Source of the DNA: Tous-C4FEB sp044356555
Lineage (GTDB): Bacteria > Verrucomicrobiota > Verrucomicrobiia > Opitutales > Opitutaceae
Assembly (NCBI GenBank): GCA_044356555.1
Contig: JBIKWB010000007.1
Span: 1-64,000 of the forward strand
Reading direction: 5' to 3'
Length of the DNA stretch: 64,000 nucleotides
Below the pieces are notes generated by a model. The model searched no databases, had not been told where the DNA came from, and saw only the letters and a program-made list of their open reading frames with translations. A program made the position numbers and the translations under genes. This document shows positions 26,759 through 36,705 of the stretch, piece by piece. The first letter of the stretch is position 1. The number at the start of each line of letters is the position of its first letter.

Positions 26759-29032
26759 ATGAAGATAAAGCTAATGTTGGCGATCGGGTGGAGTGCGGCG
26801 GTCGGATTCATGATCGGAACTCCGCTCCACGCGTCGGAGAAACCCGCGCCTTCGCTGATGGTGGCAAGCGATCTGTTGAAATTGAAACAACTCGAGAGTC
26901 CCGCGTTGTCGCCGGACGGACGGTCGGTCGTTTACGTCGTGCGTTCGATCGAGCCGAAACCGGACGCAAAGGACGAGTGGGTCTATCAGCAGCATCTCTG
27001 GCTCGCAGCGACGGACGGAAAAACTCCGCCGCGGCAGTTGACCCGCGCCGGAACGAGCAATTCGGCCCCGGCTTGGAGTCCGGACGGGCGGCGGATCGCC
27101 TTTGTGCGGGGCGGCGCGGCGCCGGCGGACAAGGCCCAGATTTTCGTGCTGCCTCTCGAGGGCGGCGAGGCCTTTGCCCTGACGAAGTCGGAATTTGGCG
27201 CGGGGAGTCCGCGCTGGTCGCCGGACGGAACCCGACTGATGTTTACGTCGAGTCTCAACGCGGCGCAGGTGCGTGCGGCGCTCGAAAAGGCGGGGGGCGA
27301 AGCGAAACCGAAATGGACCGAGGAGCGGACCGGGCGGACGGGCGGAGACGTGGGAAACTGGGCGCTAAAGGCGGCGAAAGCGAAGGGGAAGCAGGACGAA
27401 GAAAAATCCGCGCCGCCGACTCCGGCGGTATCGCCCGACGGGACGTTGCAAGAGCGGCGCGAGTGGCTCGCGAAGAACGAGGCCGACGGCAGCCCGCGGG
27501 CGCTGGTGCGGCTCAATTTTCTCAACGAGACCGATCTTAATCCCGAGCTGTCGTTTTCCCATCTCTTCGTGCAGGAGGTGCGCGAGGGCGCCGAGGCGAT
27601 CAACCTCACGCTGGGCTACAACGGCTTCTCCGGGGGCGAGTGGATGGGCGACGGGAAGAGCCTCGTGGCCGTCGGGGCGCGGCGGCTTGACGAGCATCCG
27701 GACCGGGTTCGCTCGTCCAGTCTCTACCGCGTCGATGCTGGCGGGGGTGGAGTGACGCCGTTTTTGGCGATGCCGGAGCACAGTTTGACCGATCCCACGC
27801 CCTCGCCCGATGGGAACTGGGTCGCATTTCAGGCCACGCCGGGCGAAGCCTCCGGGTATACGCAGGCGACGGTTGCGGTGGTCGCGGCGGATGGCACGGG
27901 GGCGAAGATTTTGACGGCCGATCTTGATCGGCGCGCGGAGAATCTGCGGTGGAGTCCGAACAGCGCGGCGATTTTCTTCACGGCGGCGAACGAAGGCGCG
28001 TTTCCGCTCTACCGGGTGGCCCGGACGGGCGGGGCACCGGAGCGGCTCACGCCCGATTTGGAGCTCGGGGTGCGGGCCTTCGATATCGGGCGGGACCAAC
28101 GCGTGCAGATCGTCACAACGCCGAAGAACCCCTCGGAGATGTTCGTGGGGCCGGCGCTCGGGTCGGAGACGGGAAGCGCGGGCTTCGCGGCGCTGACGGC
28201 GCACAACAGTAGTTGGCTGACGGGAAAAAAATTGAGCCTGCCTGAGAGCAACCGGCTGATGGGCCGCGAAGGACTTTCGGTGCAGTATTGGACGATGAAG
28301 CCCACCGAGTTCGACGGGGCGAAGAAGTATCCCCTGCTACTCCAAATTCACGGAGGCCCGGCGGCGATGTGGGGTCCGGGCGAGGAGTCGATGTGGTTTG
28401 AGTTTCAATACTTCGCGGCGCGGGGTTTCGCGATCGTCTATGCGAATCCCCGTGGTTCGACGGGCTATGGCCATGATTTCCAGCGGGCGAATTTTAAAAA
28501 CTGGGGCGACCGACCGGCGGCGGATGTTTTGGCCGCGGCCGAACTCGCGTCGAAAGCGAGCCACGTGGATCGGAAGCGGCAGGTGATCACCGGTGGTTCG
28601 TATGGCGGCTATCTCGTCGCGTGGATCGTGGCGCACGACCACCGGTTCAAGGCGGCGGTGGCGCAGCGAGGCGTGTATCACTTGCCGACGTTTTTCGGCG
28701 AAGGCACGGCGTGGCGGTTGGTGCCGATCGCGTTCGGCGGGTTTCCGTGGGAGCCGGTGACGCGCGATCTGTTGGAGCGGGAATCGCCCTTCAATTACGT
28801 GGCACAGATCAAGACGCCGCTGCTGATCCAGCACGGTGATGTCGACCGGCGCACGGGGTTTGTGCAGAGCGAGATGATGCTGCGCGCGCTGAAGCAACTT
28901 GGGCGCGAAGTGGAGTCGGTGCGCTATCCGCGGGCGAATCACGAGATGAGTCGGTCGGGCGAACCGAAGCAACGGCTAGACAGTCTCGTGCGCTACGAAG
29001 AGTTCTTCCGCAGGTACATCGGCGATAACTGA
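26759..29032 (+). CDS. S9 family peptidase (prolyl oligopeptidase / acylaminoacyl peptidase type)
   Basis: This is a secreted serine peptidase (757 residues from ATG 26759, which begins a signal peptide ending in PLHASEK). The first two-thirds form a TolB-like beta-propeller with repeated SPDG motifs (PALSPDGRSVVYV, PAWSPDGRRIAFV, PRWSPDGTRLMF). The C-terminal alpha/beta-hydrolase domain has nucleophile GGSYGGY, catalytic Asp in QHGDVDRRTG and His in RANHEMS. It is expected to cleave short peptides in the periplasm. It lies 49 nt after the hydroxylase gene and may share its transcript. Confidence 0.93.
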   Translation: MKIKLMLAIGWSAAVGFMIGTPLHASEKPAPSLMVASDLLKLKQLESPALSPDGRSVVYVVRSIEPKPDAKDEWVYQQHLWLAATDGKTPPRQLTRAGTSNSAPAWSPDGRRIAFVRGGAAPADKAQIFVLPLEGGEAFALTKSEFGAGSPRWSPDGTRLMFTSSLNAAQVRAALEKAGGEAKPKWTEERTGRTGGDVGNWALKAAKAKGKQDEEKSAPPTPAVSPDGTLQERREWLAKNEADGSPRALVRLNFLNETDLNPELSFSHLFVQEVREGAEAINLTLGYNGFSGGEWMGDGKSLVAVGARRLDEHPDRVRSSSLYRVDAGGGGVTPFLAMPEHSLTDPTPSPDGNWVAFQATPGEASGYTQATVAVVAADGTGAKILTADLDRRAENLRWSPNSAAIFFTAANEGAFPLYRVARTGGAPERLTPDLELGVRAFDIGRDQRVQIVTTPKNPSEMFVGPALGSETGSAGFAALTAHNSSWLTGKKLSLPESNRLMGREGLSVQYWTMKPTEFDGAKKYPLLLQIHGGPAAMWGPGEESMWFEFQYFAARGFAIVYANPRGSTGYGHDFQRANFKNWGDRPAADVLAAAELASKASHVDRKRQVITGGSYGGYLVAWIVAHDHRFKAAVAQRGVYHLPTFFGEGTAWRLVPIAFGGFPWEPVTRDLLERESPFNYVAQIKTPLLIQHGDVDRRTGFVQSEMMLRALKQLGREVESVRYPRANHEMSRSGEPKQRLDSLVRYEEFFRRYIGDN

Positions 29033-29367
29033 AGCGAGGGATGGGTGAAGTTTAAGCCGGCCGCCGACAGGCGCTGGGGTGAAGCGAAATCTGAGCGACG
29101 AATTAACTCTTGGTCGCCGGGTTTCGTTTTTACGCAGCGTGAGAGAGTCGCACGGCTTTAGAATCTTTGGCTGGGCGGTCCCGGCTCTTGTTGGATCGCC
29201 CTTTGGCCGGGAGAATTTCGCCCAGCCTGTGCGAGTGTTCTCCTGTCGGATTTAACCGATCGGCAACGAGCGCCTGCGGCGCACGTGTAGTCGGTGATTG
29301 GTTCGGCATCCGAGGGCAAATTGTGGCGTTGAATCGCCGCGATGGGGTTTGTTTGCCATGCCCGAAG
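29033..29367. other. Intergenic region between convergent genes
   Basis: I see no coding sequence. The region holds the nested inverted repeat at 29169-29227 and lies where the S9 peptidase and the sulfatase transcripts meet. Confidence 0.5.
29169..29227. repeat. Nested inverted repeat (structured intergenic element)
   Basis: A 9-bp arm (29169-29177) pairs exactly with 29219-29227, and inside it a 7-bp arm (29179-29185) pairs exactly with 29206-29212. The resulting long hairpin has an internal bulge and a roughly 20-nt loop. There is no T tract, so it is not a classical terminator. Confidence 0.5.
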
Positions 29368-30951
29368 TCACTTCAACCGGGCGGCGAGGCGGGCGGGGCG
29401 GATCGTCGGATCCGGTTTGCCGGCGAGTTCTTGTTTCTCGGCGCGGCCACCTTGGTTTTGGGGCACTTCAGGTGCGAACGTAGCGGGAAACGAGGCGGCG
29501 AGCCGTTTCATCTGCGTTTGGATTTCCGGCTCTTTCGAGGTCGCGAGGTTGGTCCACTGCATCGGATCGCGGAGCATGTCGTAGAACTCCTCGGTGCCGT
29601 CTTTGTAGCGGATAAAATACCAGCGCTCGTCGCGCACGGCGGCGTTGTCCTTCCCCATCACCGTGATGGAAACGTGCGGCCAGGCCAGCTGCGGATCGCG
29701 CAACAGCGGCACGATGCTGCGTCCGTCGATCTCCGGCTTGGCGGGCAAGCCGCAGGCCTCGATGAGCGTGGGGAAGAGATCCATCAAATTCACCATGCGC
29801 GGGCTGTCCTGCTGCGCCGTCATCCCGGGCAGCCGGATGATCAACGGCACTCGGGTTGATTCCGCCCAGAGCGTCGCTTTGCGAAAGCGCAATTTCTCAC
29901 CGAGGTGCCAGCCGTGGTCGCCCCAGATGACGACGATCGTGTTGTCTCGGTTCGGGCTCCGCTCGAGCGCGGCCAAGACGTGTCCGATGCAATCATCGGC
30001 GTAGCTCGTCGCCGCCAGATAGGCCTGAACGGCACTTTTGTGCATTTGGGGGTCCTGCTGCACCCATTGGAAATCCGAGGAAGGCTTCTCCGTCGCACGC
30101 CCCTTCCCGTCGACGATGTCGCTCAGGTCGTCGAGGCGAAATTCCGGCACGGTGATCGACTCCAAGGGGTGCCGGTCGAAATACTCTTGCGGCACGTAAA
30201 AAGGCAGGTGCGGTTTGGAGATACCGAGTGCCATGAAAAACGGCTTCTCCGCCGGCTTGGCCAATGCGGCGGCCGCCCACTCGGCGGCATTCCAATCTTT
30301 GGAATCCTCTTTCGGTCCTTTGGTGGGGCCCCAACTGAATTCCGTGCCATCGGTATCGCCCGCTTTTAGGCCGTCGCGCTTTACCTCGGGCCGGGGAATG
30401 GGTTTGCCGTTAAGCAGATTTTGGCGGCGAGAGGTGAGGCGCTCCGGGTCGGGCCGCGAACCGCTCCCGCCCGCGGAATCCTCCCATTGGTCGAAGGCCC
30501 AGTGCCCCTCGTCGGCGGGATGTTTGTGGAAAATTTTTCCATTCGAAAGGGTATGGTAACCGTGTTTCGAAAAATACTCCGGAAGCGTCAGGTGGGTTTT
30601 CACCAATTCCGATCCGCGCATGTTGTGGCTGTTGCCGTAAACTCCGCTCCGGTGCGGCATGAAGCCGGAGAGCAACGCCGAGCGCGACGGACCGCAGACC
30701 GGCCCGGCGCAGTTGGCCTGTTGAAACACGACGGAGCCGTTTTTGGCGAAGCGATCAAGATTGGGCGTGGCCGATTTCTTCTGTGGAGCACCGCCAAAGG
30801 CACCGACCCAGTCGTTGAGGTCGTCGACGGCGATGAACAACACGTTGTAGGGTGCCCGGGCTTTCTCAGCGGCGTGCAGCGGGACAGATGCGAGAGCGAG
30901 CGTGGCGAACGCGATCGCGAGAAGAGCGGAAGTGTTTCGGGATGCGGTCAT
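29368..30951 (-). CDS. Sulfatase (iduronate-2-sulfatase-like)
   Basis: This is a formylglycine-type sulfatase (527 residues) that removes sulfate esters from sugars. It has a signal peptide (about 1-28), metal-binding AVDDLND at 41-47 and the maturation motif CGPSR at 86-90, where Cys86 would become formylglycine. HMRGSELVKTHLTLPEYF and later WGDHGWHLGEK fit the iduronate-2-sulfatase branch. It lies at the end of a minus-strand run with a second sulfatase upstream. Confidence 0.93.
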   Translation of the reverse strand: MTASRNTSALLAIAFATLALASVPLHAAEKARAPYNVLFIAVDDLNDWVGAFGGAPQKKSATPNLDRFAKNGSVVFQQANCAGPVCGPSRSALLSGFMPHRSGVYGNSHNMRGSELVKTHLTLPEYFSKHGYHTLSNGKIFHKHPADEGHWAFDQWEDSAGGSGSRPDPERLTSRRQNLLNGKPIPRPEVKRDGLKAGDTDGTEFSWGPTKGPKEDSKDWNAAEWAAAALAKPAEKPFFMALGISKPHLPFYVPQEYFDRHPLESITVPEFRLDDLSDIVDGKGRATEKPSSDFQWVQQDPQMHKSAVQAYLAATSYADDCIGHVLAALERSPNRDNTIVVIWGDHGWHLGEKLRFRKATLWAESTRVPLIIRLPGMTAQQDSPRMVNLMDLFPTLIEACGLPAKPEIDGRSIVPLLRDPQLAWPHVSITVMGKDNAAVRDERWYFIRYKDGTEEFYDMLRDPMQWTNLATSKEPEIQTQMKRLAASFPATFAPEVPQNQGGRAEKQELAGKPDPTIRPARLAARLK

Positions 30952-30961
30952 AGGGGGAGAT

Positions 30962-31150
30962 CTAGATTTTGACGTGGGGCGGGTTGAGGAGAGGGGAGTT
31001 TGGTGAATCGTTGCGCCGGTAGATCATCCCGGACGAAAGGGGGTGAATCCCCGTGATCCAAAGCGCTTTTGGTTTTGCCGGATTGGCGGCGACCAGACTC
31101 AGGAGAAGCAGGCAGAGCGCGCCAACACGCCGATTCCAATTTGATTTCAT
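30962..31150 (-). CDS. Possible small secreted peptide or gene remnant
   Basis: This short frame (62 residues) begins with a good signal sequence (RRVGALCLLLLSLVAANP), followed by about 35 residues rich in Pro and Asn. It ends 10 nt before the sulfatase start on the same strand. It may be a real small exported protein or the front end of a degraded gene. I recognise no family. Confidence 0.35.
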   Translation of the reverse strand: MKSNWNRRVGALCLLLLSLVAANPAKPKALWITGIHPLSSGMIYRRNDSPNSPLLNPPHVKI

Positions 31151-31245
31151 CGAACGATAGATGGCTGCGGGCAAACGGAGCGTGACGGGTGAGGACGCTT
31201 CGGTATAGAGCGGAGGCCTGAAGTCGCGTGTTGGGATCGACGCCC

Positions 31246-32685
31246 TTATGAACCGGACTTCTTCCAGACGGGTCGGGCTCCGGCCCCGATGGCAGCGTCG
31301 AGCTCGACCATCCGGCGGCGCAGGCGTTCGACCAGTTCCGGCTTCTCTGCGGCGAGATTGCGAGTTTCGCCGAGGTCACTCGCCAGGTTGAAAAGCATCA
31401 CCTCGGGTTTGGGCGCAGCCTTGGCTTTGTTGGCCGCGGCGGGACGTGGCTCGAGGAATTTCCAATCGCCTTCGCGGAGTCCTTCGAGTGTGCCATCGCG
31501 GGAGTAGTAGAGAAAATCGTTGCGCACGGATTTGACGGTGCCGGTGAGCAGGCCGGAGATATCCAGACCGTCGATGGGCCGGTTGGCGGGAAGCGGCGTG
31601 CCGGTGAGGGCGGCGATGGTGGGGAGCAGGTCGATGGTGGAGGCGAGCGATTCACACACCGAATTGGCCGGAATCCGCCCCGGGGCCCACATGATGCAAG
31701 GCACACGTTGGCCGCCCTCGAAGGTGCTCATCTTGCCATCGCGGAGCGGGCCGGCCGAGCCGCCGTGGTGCTTGAAGGTGAGCCAGGGACCGTTGTCGGT
31801 GGTAAAGATAACATAAGTGTTGGCGGCGAGGTTGAGGTCGCGCAGCCGGTCAAAGATGCGACCGACCTCGGTGTCGAGGTGCTCAATCGTGTTGATGTAA
31901 GCGCGCTTCGGATCCGGGTCGCGGACGTCATCCGGCACATAGAGCGGGATGTGCGGCATCGAGTAGGGCAGATAGACGAAGAACGGGCGTTTTTGGTTTT
32001 TTTCGATGAAAACGATGGCGCGGTCCGTGCAGCGGCGAGTGATGGTGCGCTGATCGACGGGGAGTTCGACGATTCTCTCGTTCTCCATCAGCGGCGTTTT
32101 CCATTTGGTGAGAGACGAGGCCGGTTCAAGCCAGAGTTCGTCCATTCCGACCGGACCGCTCTTGGGTTTCCCTTGGTTGTCCGGGTGGTTCATGTCGTTC
32201 GAGTAGGGAATACCAAAATAGGCGTCGAAGCCGTTCGCGGTCGGCAGCACCTCGGGGTGGTGACCGAGATGCCATTTGCCAAATGCCGCCGTGGCATAGC
32301 CCTGCTGCTTCAGGTGGTCGGCGATGGTGTGCTCGGCGGGATTCAGACCGGTGGTCGAGGTGGGAAAGAGCACGCCTTTGTGCAGGCCCACGCGTTTGGG
32401 ATAACTGCCGGTGAGCAGCGCGGCGCGCGACGGCGTGCACACGGAGGAGGCGGACATGAAACTGGTAAACTTGCGGCCCTCACGGGCGAGACGGTCGAAG
32501 TGCGGCGTGCGAATGGTCTTGGAGCCAAAGCTGCCCAGATCGCCGTAACCCTGATCATCGGTGAAAATGAGAACGATATTGGGCTTACCCGCCGGCGGCT
32601 GAACGGCGGCATTTACGATGGAAGTCATGGCCAGCGCGGCGAAGAAAAGCGGCGCGAGACGACGGAGGTAGGCTAGGGGAATCAT
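31246..32685 (-). CDS. Sulfatase (arylsulfatase A-like)
   Basis: This is a second formylglycine-type sulfatase, 479 residues, with a signal peptide ending near SIVNAAV. FTDDQGYGDLG at 41-51 binds the metal and CTPSR at 83-87 carries the cysteine to be converted. KWHLGHHPE and TTDNGPW are also typical of the family. It differs clearly from the downstream sulfatase, so the pair probably act on different sulfate positions of the same polymer. A separate formylglycine-generating enzyme is needed and is not in the window. Confidence 0.93.
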   Translation of the reverse strand: MIPLAYLRRLAPLFFAALAMTSIVNAAVQPPAGKPNIVLIFTDDQGYGDLGSFGSKTIRTPHFDRLAREGRKFTSFMSASSVCTPSRAALLTGSYPKRVGLHKGVLFPTSTTGLNPAEHTIADHLKQQGYATAAFGKWHLGHHPEVLPTANGFDAYFGIPYSNDMNHPDNQGKPKSGPVGMDELWLEPASSLTKWKTPLMENERIVELPVDQRTITRRCTDRAIVFIEKNQKRPFFVYLPYSMPHIPLYVPDDVRDPDPKRAYINTIEHLDTEVGRIFDRLRDLNLAANTYVIFTTDNGPWLTFKHHGGSAGPLRDGKMSTFEGGQRVPCIMWAPGRIPANSVCESLASTIDLLPTIAALTGTPLPANRPIDGLDISGLLTGTVKSVRNDFLYYSRDGTLEGLREGDWKFLEPRPAAANKAKAAPKPEVMLFNLASDLGETRNLAAEKPELVERLRRRMVELDAAIGAGARPVWKKSGS

Positions 32686-32792
32686 TTGGGAGAATGCGGC
32701 AGCGTGGGAGTTGAATGGGGCTCGTTGGTGAAAGCTAAACGCGAGAACGTTGTACTAAGGTGACTCGTTTCGATTTTTCGCCGGCCAAAGAG

Positions 32793-35291
32793 TCAGAGGC
32801 CCACGAAAAGTTCACTGGTCACGACCGCTTCGATCAACGAACGCAGGCCGTGCTGTCGGCTGGGCAGATCGGCGACGATTTTTTCGACGATGGGTTGGTC
32901 CAAGGCGCCGATGCGCCGACCGCAGGCGTAGGTGAGCAGACGGTCGGTCAGCATATGGGCGAAGAGATCTTGGCGTTTAACGAGGATTTTTTTGAGACCG
33001 GCAACGTCGGAAAATTTTTCTCCGCTGGGTAATTCGCCGGCTGAGTCGATCGGGGTTTTACCGTAGCTCGTCCGCCAGCCACCAATGGGGTCAAAGTTCT
33101 CCAACGCGAAACCGAGGGGATCGATTTTCTGGTGACAACTGTAGCAGTTCGGTGACTCGCGATGTTTGCTGACGAGTTCGCGGATGGACTTGGCCCCGCG
33201 CACGTCGGGATCGATCGCGGGCACATCGTCGGGTGGAGGCGGGGGCGGCGTGCCGAGAATGTTCTCCAAGACGAAGACGCCGCGAACGACCGGGGAGGTC
33301 TCGATGCCGTTGGCGGTGACGGTTAGGACGGCACCCATGCCGAGGAGTCCGCCGCGCCGGGAGTCGGGGAATGAGACTTTGCGGAACTCGTGTGCGCGGG
33401 CGGGATCACCGAGATCGCCGAGCCCGTAGTGAGAAGCGAGCGGCTGGTTAACAAATCCATAGTCGCAATCGAGGAAGTTTCGGATCGGGGCGTCGCGCTC
33501 GATCAGGTCGCGAAAGAAGAGCCGAGTTTCCGTTTTGAAGGCGGGCTCAAGACCCTTGGAGTAGTAACGCTCGAAATCCCGACGGTCCGGCGGCGTCGAG
33601 CCGAGGCTGCGGAGGTGCAGCCAACTGTCCAGAAAGCCCGACACGAACGCGTCGGAACGTGGGCTGGCCAACAGGCGGCGCGTCTGCGCGGTGAGGATAT
33701 CGGGCTTGGTCAGCTCGCCGCTGGCCGCGAGCTGGAGCAGCTCCGCATCCGGTGGCGCGGACCACAGAAAATAGGAGAGCCGCGAGGCGAGGGCGTAGCC
33801 GTTGAGGCGGGGACGCGCCTTCTGATCGCGGTCGGCGACGGCGGCGGTGTCCTGCGAGAGGTAGAGGAAGGAAGGTGAGCTGAGCGCGGCCTTGAGCGCA
33901 TCCTTAAGACCTTCCTGCGGGGAACGGCCGGCCGCGATGCGTTGCTCTGCGACACGCATCAGGCGGTCCACTTCGTCCTTTGTCGCTGGACGTCGATACG
34001 CGCGGTCGGCGAAGGAGTGGAGGACTTGACGCATGGCCTCGGGCGCAAGTGCGGTTTCGCCATCGAACGCTCGCACCGACGAGGGTGGCGTTGCGACAGC
34101 GAGCGGGCCGCGGATCTTTACCTCATGGATGCGAATGTGGGGCACTTTTCCTTCGACGACGCTGATGATGCGATTCTCGACGATGCCGAGGCCGTTCTTG
34201 CCCTCTCGTTTGGCGTCGGCGGGCCATTTGTCTTTGTGGTATTCGACGATCTTGACCCACGAGTTCCGGGCACTCCTTGACCCGTTTGGAAAGACGAAGC
34301 GGGGCGTGTGCCCGGCATCCAGCCAGACCCGCATCGTGTGCCACGCCGGGTCGCCGTCGGCCAGCGCCACTTCGGCAAGCATGGGTTGGAGCGGCTGGGG
34401 ATGATAAAGCGGACCGGCCTTCGCGTCGCCGGGTACAAGCCCGAGGCGGAGGGGTTCGCGCGAGTCGGTGCCAAAGATTTTCGGATCATACTGATGCAAC
34501 CGGTTCATGGCCTGAGCGAGCACGCGAATCTCGTAGATTCCGTCAACCGGCACGCCTTGCTGAAAGTCACTGATGAAGCCGAAACCGCCCTCGTGGTGCG
34601 GAGTGTCCATGCACTCGTAGAGGCCGATGAACGCGTTGTTTAGCCGGCTGTGCGGGCGACCCATCTCCTGCTGGGGTTTAAAGTTTCCGCGGAAGTGCCA
34701 CGATTGCTCCGCCGGTTGCTTTTGTGCCGCAAAGGCTTTTTCGACCACGAGGTCCGCCGCTTCGAGGTACTGGTCCAGCAGATAGCCGGAGGTCTGCAGC
34801 ACGTCGCCGAGGTTGTCCATGTGCTCCTCGCTTTGGTCGCGGGGAAAGTTCGTCGTCGGATCGAAGGCGGCCATGTTGAGCCCGAAAAGATCGCCGACGG
34901 TGTTCAGGTATTCGCGGCGGTTCAGGCGGCGTAAGACCGCGCTGCCGCCGGTGCCGGCTAAATTTTCGCGTCCCCGGGCGAGTTCGAGGATGACCTGATC
35001 GAGGAAAGCTTTCTGCTCCGCGAGGCTGGGTTGCTTGGCTTTCTCCGGCGGCATGTCCCCGAGGTGGAGCTGGTCCATCATGTCCTTCAGATCGATCAAG
35101 GTGTCCTCGTCGGCCGCCGGCAGGAGCAACTCGTCGAAGCGCCGATCACCTTTCTGTTTCTCCGGGCCGTGACATTCGATGCAGTAGGTGGAGAGGAAGC
35201 TTTTGACGGCTGCGTGGTTGGGCGCGGCTGCTACCGGGACGGCCGCCAACGCGAGCAAACTGGCGGCGAGGAGGAATGGGCTGCGAAGCAT
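32793..35291 (-). CDS. Planctomycete-type cytochrome protein (DUF1587/1592/1588/1585)
   Basis: This is a large secreted protein (832 residues from ATG 35291, starting a signal peptide that ends in PVAAAP). A c-type heme motif CIECH at 37-41 is followed by the domain chain typical of Planctomycetes and Verrucomicrobia: LRRLNRREYLNTVGDLFGL (DUF1587), then the DUF1592/1588 region with ASRLSYFLWSAPPDAEL, and the C-terminal DUF1585 with a second CYSCH motif. Such proteins nearly always pair with a DUF1552 protein, as here. An oxidative step in polymer breakdown is assumed but unproven. Confidence 0.93.
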   Translation of the reverse strand: MLRSPFLLAASLLALAAVPVAAAPNHAAVKSFLSTYCIECHGPEKQKGDRRFDELLLPAADEDTLIDLKDMMDQLHLGDMPPEKAKQPSLAEQKAFLDQVILELARGRENLAGTGGSAVLRRLNRREYLNTVGDLFGLNMAAFDPTTNFPRDQSEEHMDNLGDVLQTSGYLLDQYLEAADLVVEKAFAAQKQPAEQSWHFRGNFKPQQEMGRPHSRLNNAFIGLYECMDTPHHEGGFGFISDFQQGVPVDGIYEIRVLAQAMNRLHQYDPKIFGTDSREPLRLGLVPGDAKAGPLYHPQPLQPMLAEVALADGDPAWHTMRVWLDAGHTPRFVFPNGSRSARNSWVKIVEYHKDKWPADAKREGKNGLGIVENRIISVVEGKVPHIRIHEVKIRGPLAVATPPSSVRAFDGETALAPEAMRQVLHSFADRAYRRPATKDEVDRLMRVAEQRIAAGRSPQEGLKDALKAALSSPSFLYLSQDTAAVADRDQKARPRLNGYALASRLSYFLWSAPPDAELLQLAASGELTKPDILTAQTRRLLASPRSDAFVSGFLDSWLHLRSLGSTPPDRRDFERYYSKGLEPAFKTETRLFFRDLIERDAPIRNFLDCDYGFVNQPLASHYGLGDLGDPARAHEFRKVSFPDSRRGGLLGMGAVLTVTANGIETSPVVRGVFVLENILGTPPPPPPDDVPAIDPDVRGAKSIRELVSKHRESPNCYSCHQKIDPLGFALENFDPIGGWRTSYGKTPIDSAGELPSGEKFSDVAGLKKILVKRQDLFAHMLTDRLLTYACGRRIGALDQPIVEKIVADLPSRQHGLRSLIEAVVTSELFVGL

Positions 35292-35326
35292 GGGGCGTGG
35301 GCGGAAATCAGCAGGTCCGGAAACGC

Positions 35327-36640
35327 TCACGTGAGGCCGGAGAGGGTGCCGGTGCTGGTGCCAAATTTGTTCACCTCGATGCCGAAACGCTGGAGCATGG
35401 ACAGGTACAGATTGCACAGAGGCTGCCGACCGAGGCCCTTTTCCGGATAGGCCTTGTGCTCGCCGTGCTTGAAGCCACCGCCGGCAAAAATGATCGGGAG
35501 ATTTCCGTTCGTGTGGGAGTTGGCGTTGCCCATGCCGCTGCCGAAAAGAACCATCGAATGATCCAAGAGGCTGCCGGGCCCGTCTTCGGTGCTCCGGAGT
35601 TTGTTGAGGAAGCGGGCAAACTGTTCGACTTGGTAACGCTCCATCTTGATGAGAGCGGCGATCGCTTCCGGACGTTGGCCGTGGTGGGAAAAGGCATGAT
35701 AGCCGCCGTTCAACCCGAAGGCATTGGCCTCGAAGTCGCCCCCGATCTCGAACGTCGCGATGCGGGTCGAGTCGGTCTGCAGCGCGAGCGCAATCAGGTC
35801 ATACATGAGCGGCAGGTCGGAGACGAAGCCCTTGTTGTTGGGCTCCTTCATTTTGGGATCGGGTTTCGGGACGTGCGCCCATTGGCGACGCAGTTCGATC
35901 TGCTTTTCCACGTCGCGGACCGAGGTGAAATATTCTTCGAGCTTCTCTTTGTCGCGCTGGCCGAGGTGGCGTCCGAGGGATTTTGCGTCGCCTTGCACAG
36001 CGTCGAGGATGGAGCCCTTGAGATTGAGGCGATCCGTCGAGCTCGCGATCTGGGCGGCACCGTCTGAAACAAACAGTTTTCGGAAAAGTTCGCGCGGTGT
36101 GCTGATGGGCGGCACTCGCGTGCCACTGCGCGTCCACGACATCAGGCAACCGCCGTGCAGCCCGCTTTCCGAACCCAGTGCAAGCGACGGGAACCGGGTG
36201 GCGCCGCCCATCGTCTCGGCCGCGCGTTGGTCGAGCGTTAGGTTGCCCTCGGGCATCCCTTTCGCATCCGCCGTCCGCACGCCGCTCAGAAATGAGCTGA
36301 TCGCGAAGTGCCCGCCTTTCACGCCATGATCGAGGCCGGAGAAAATGGAGACCTCCGGCTGAAGCGGTTTGAGAAATTCGAGAACGGTGGGCAGTTCGTA
36401 GTTGCGGCCGGTCTGGGTGGGAAAAAACGTCGGCGGGTGAAATCCGAGCATGTTGCCGACGCACACCATGCGTTTGGGCCGGGTCGTGCCGGCCGCTTTG
36501 CCGGGCAGGGCGCCGACGGCTGAGTTTTGGGCGAAGACGCGTCCGCCGAGAGATTCCAGCAGAGGAAGAGCGAGACTGATGCCGGTGGCCCGCAGGAAAT
36601 GACGGCGGCTGGGCGCGAAGGCGGTAAGGTCGGAATTCAT
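35327..36640 (-). CDS. DUF1552 domain-containing protein, Tat-exported
   Basis: This 437-residue partner of the upstream-type cytochrome protein begins with a twin-arginine signal (SRRHFLRATGISLALPLLE). The DUF1552 domain belongs to the alkaline-phosphatase/sulfatase-like fold (DUF1501 relatives): PKRMVCVGNMLGFHP near the start, SIFSGLDHGVKGGH, and VLFGSGMGNANSHTNGNLPI near the end. It lies 35 nt upstream of the cytochrome gene on the same strand, the standard arrangement. The biochemical function is not established. Confidence 0.92.
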   Translation of the reverse strand: MNSDLTAFAPSRRHFLRATGISLALPLLESLGGRVFAQNSAVGALPGKAAGTTRPKRMVCVGNMLGFHPPTFFPTQTGRNYELPTVLEFLKPLQPEVSIFSGLDHGVKGGHFAISSFLSGVRTADAKGMPEGNLTLDQRAAETMGGATRFPSLALGSESGLHGGCLMSWTRSGTRVPPISTPRELFRKLFVSDGAAQIASSTDRLNLKGSILDAVQGDAKSLGRHLGQRDKEKLEEYFTSVRDVEKQIELRRQWAHVPKPDPKMKEPNNKGFVSDLPLMYDLIALALQTDSTRIATFEIGGDFEANAFGLNGGYHAFSHHGQRPEAIAALIKMERYQVEQFARFLNKLRSTEDGPGSLLDHSMVLFGSGMGNANSHTNGNLPIIFAGGGFKHGEHKAYPEKGLGRQPLCNLYLSMLQRFGIEVNKFGTSTGTLSGLT

Positions 36641-36705
36641 GATGCGTGGTTGAACAGTGAGGATTCGGGCGACGTGAGTGCCGAGCGGTGCTCAGACGCA
36701 CCTAC

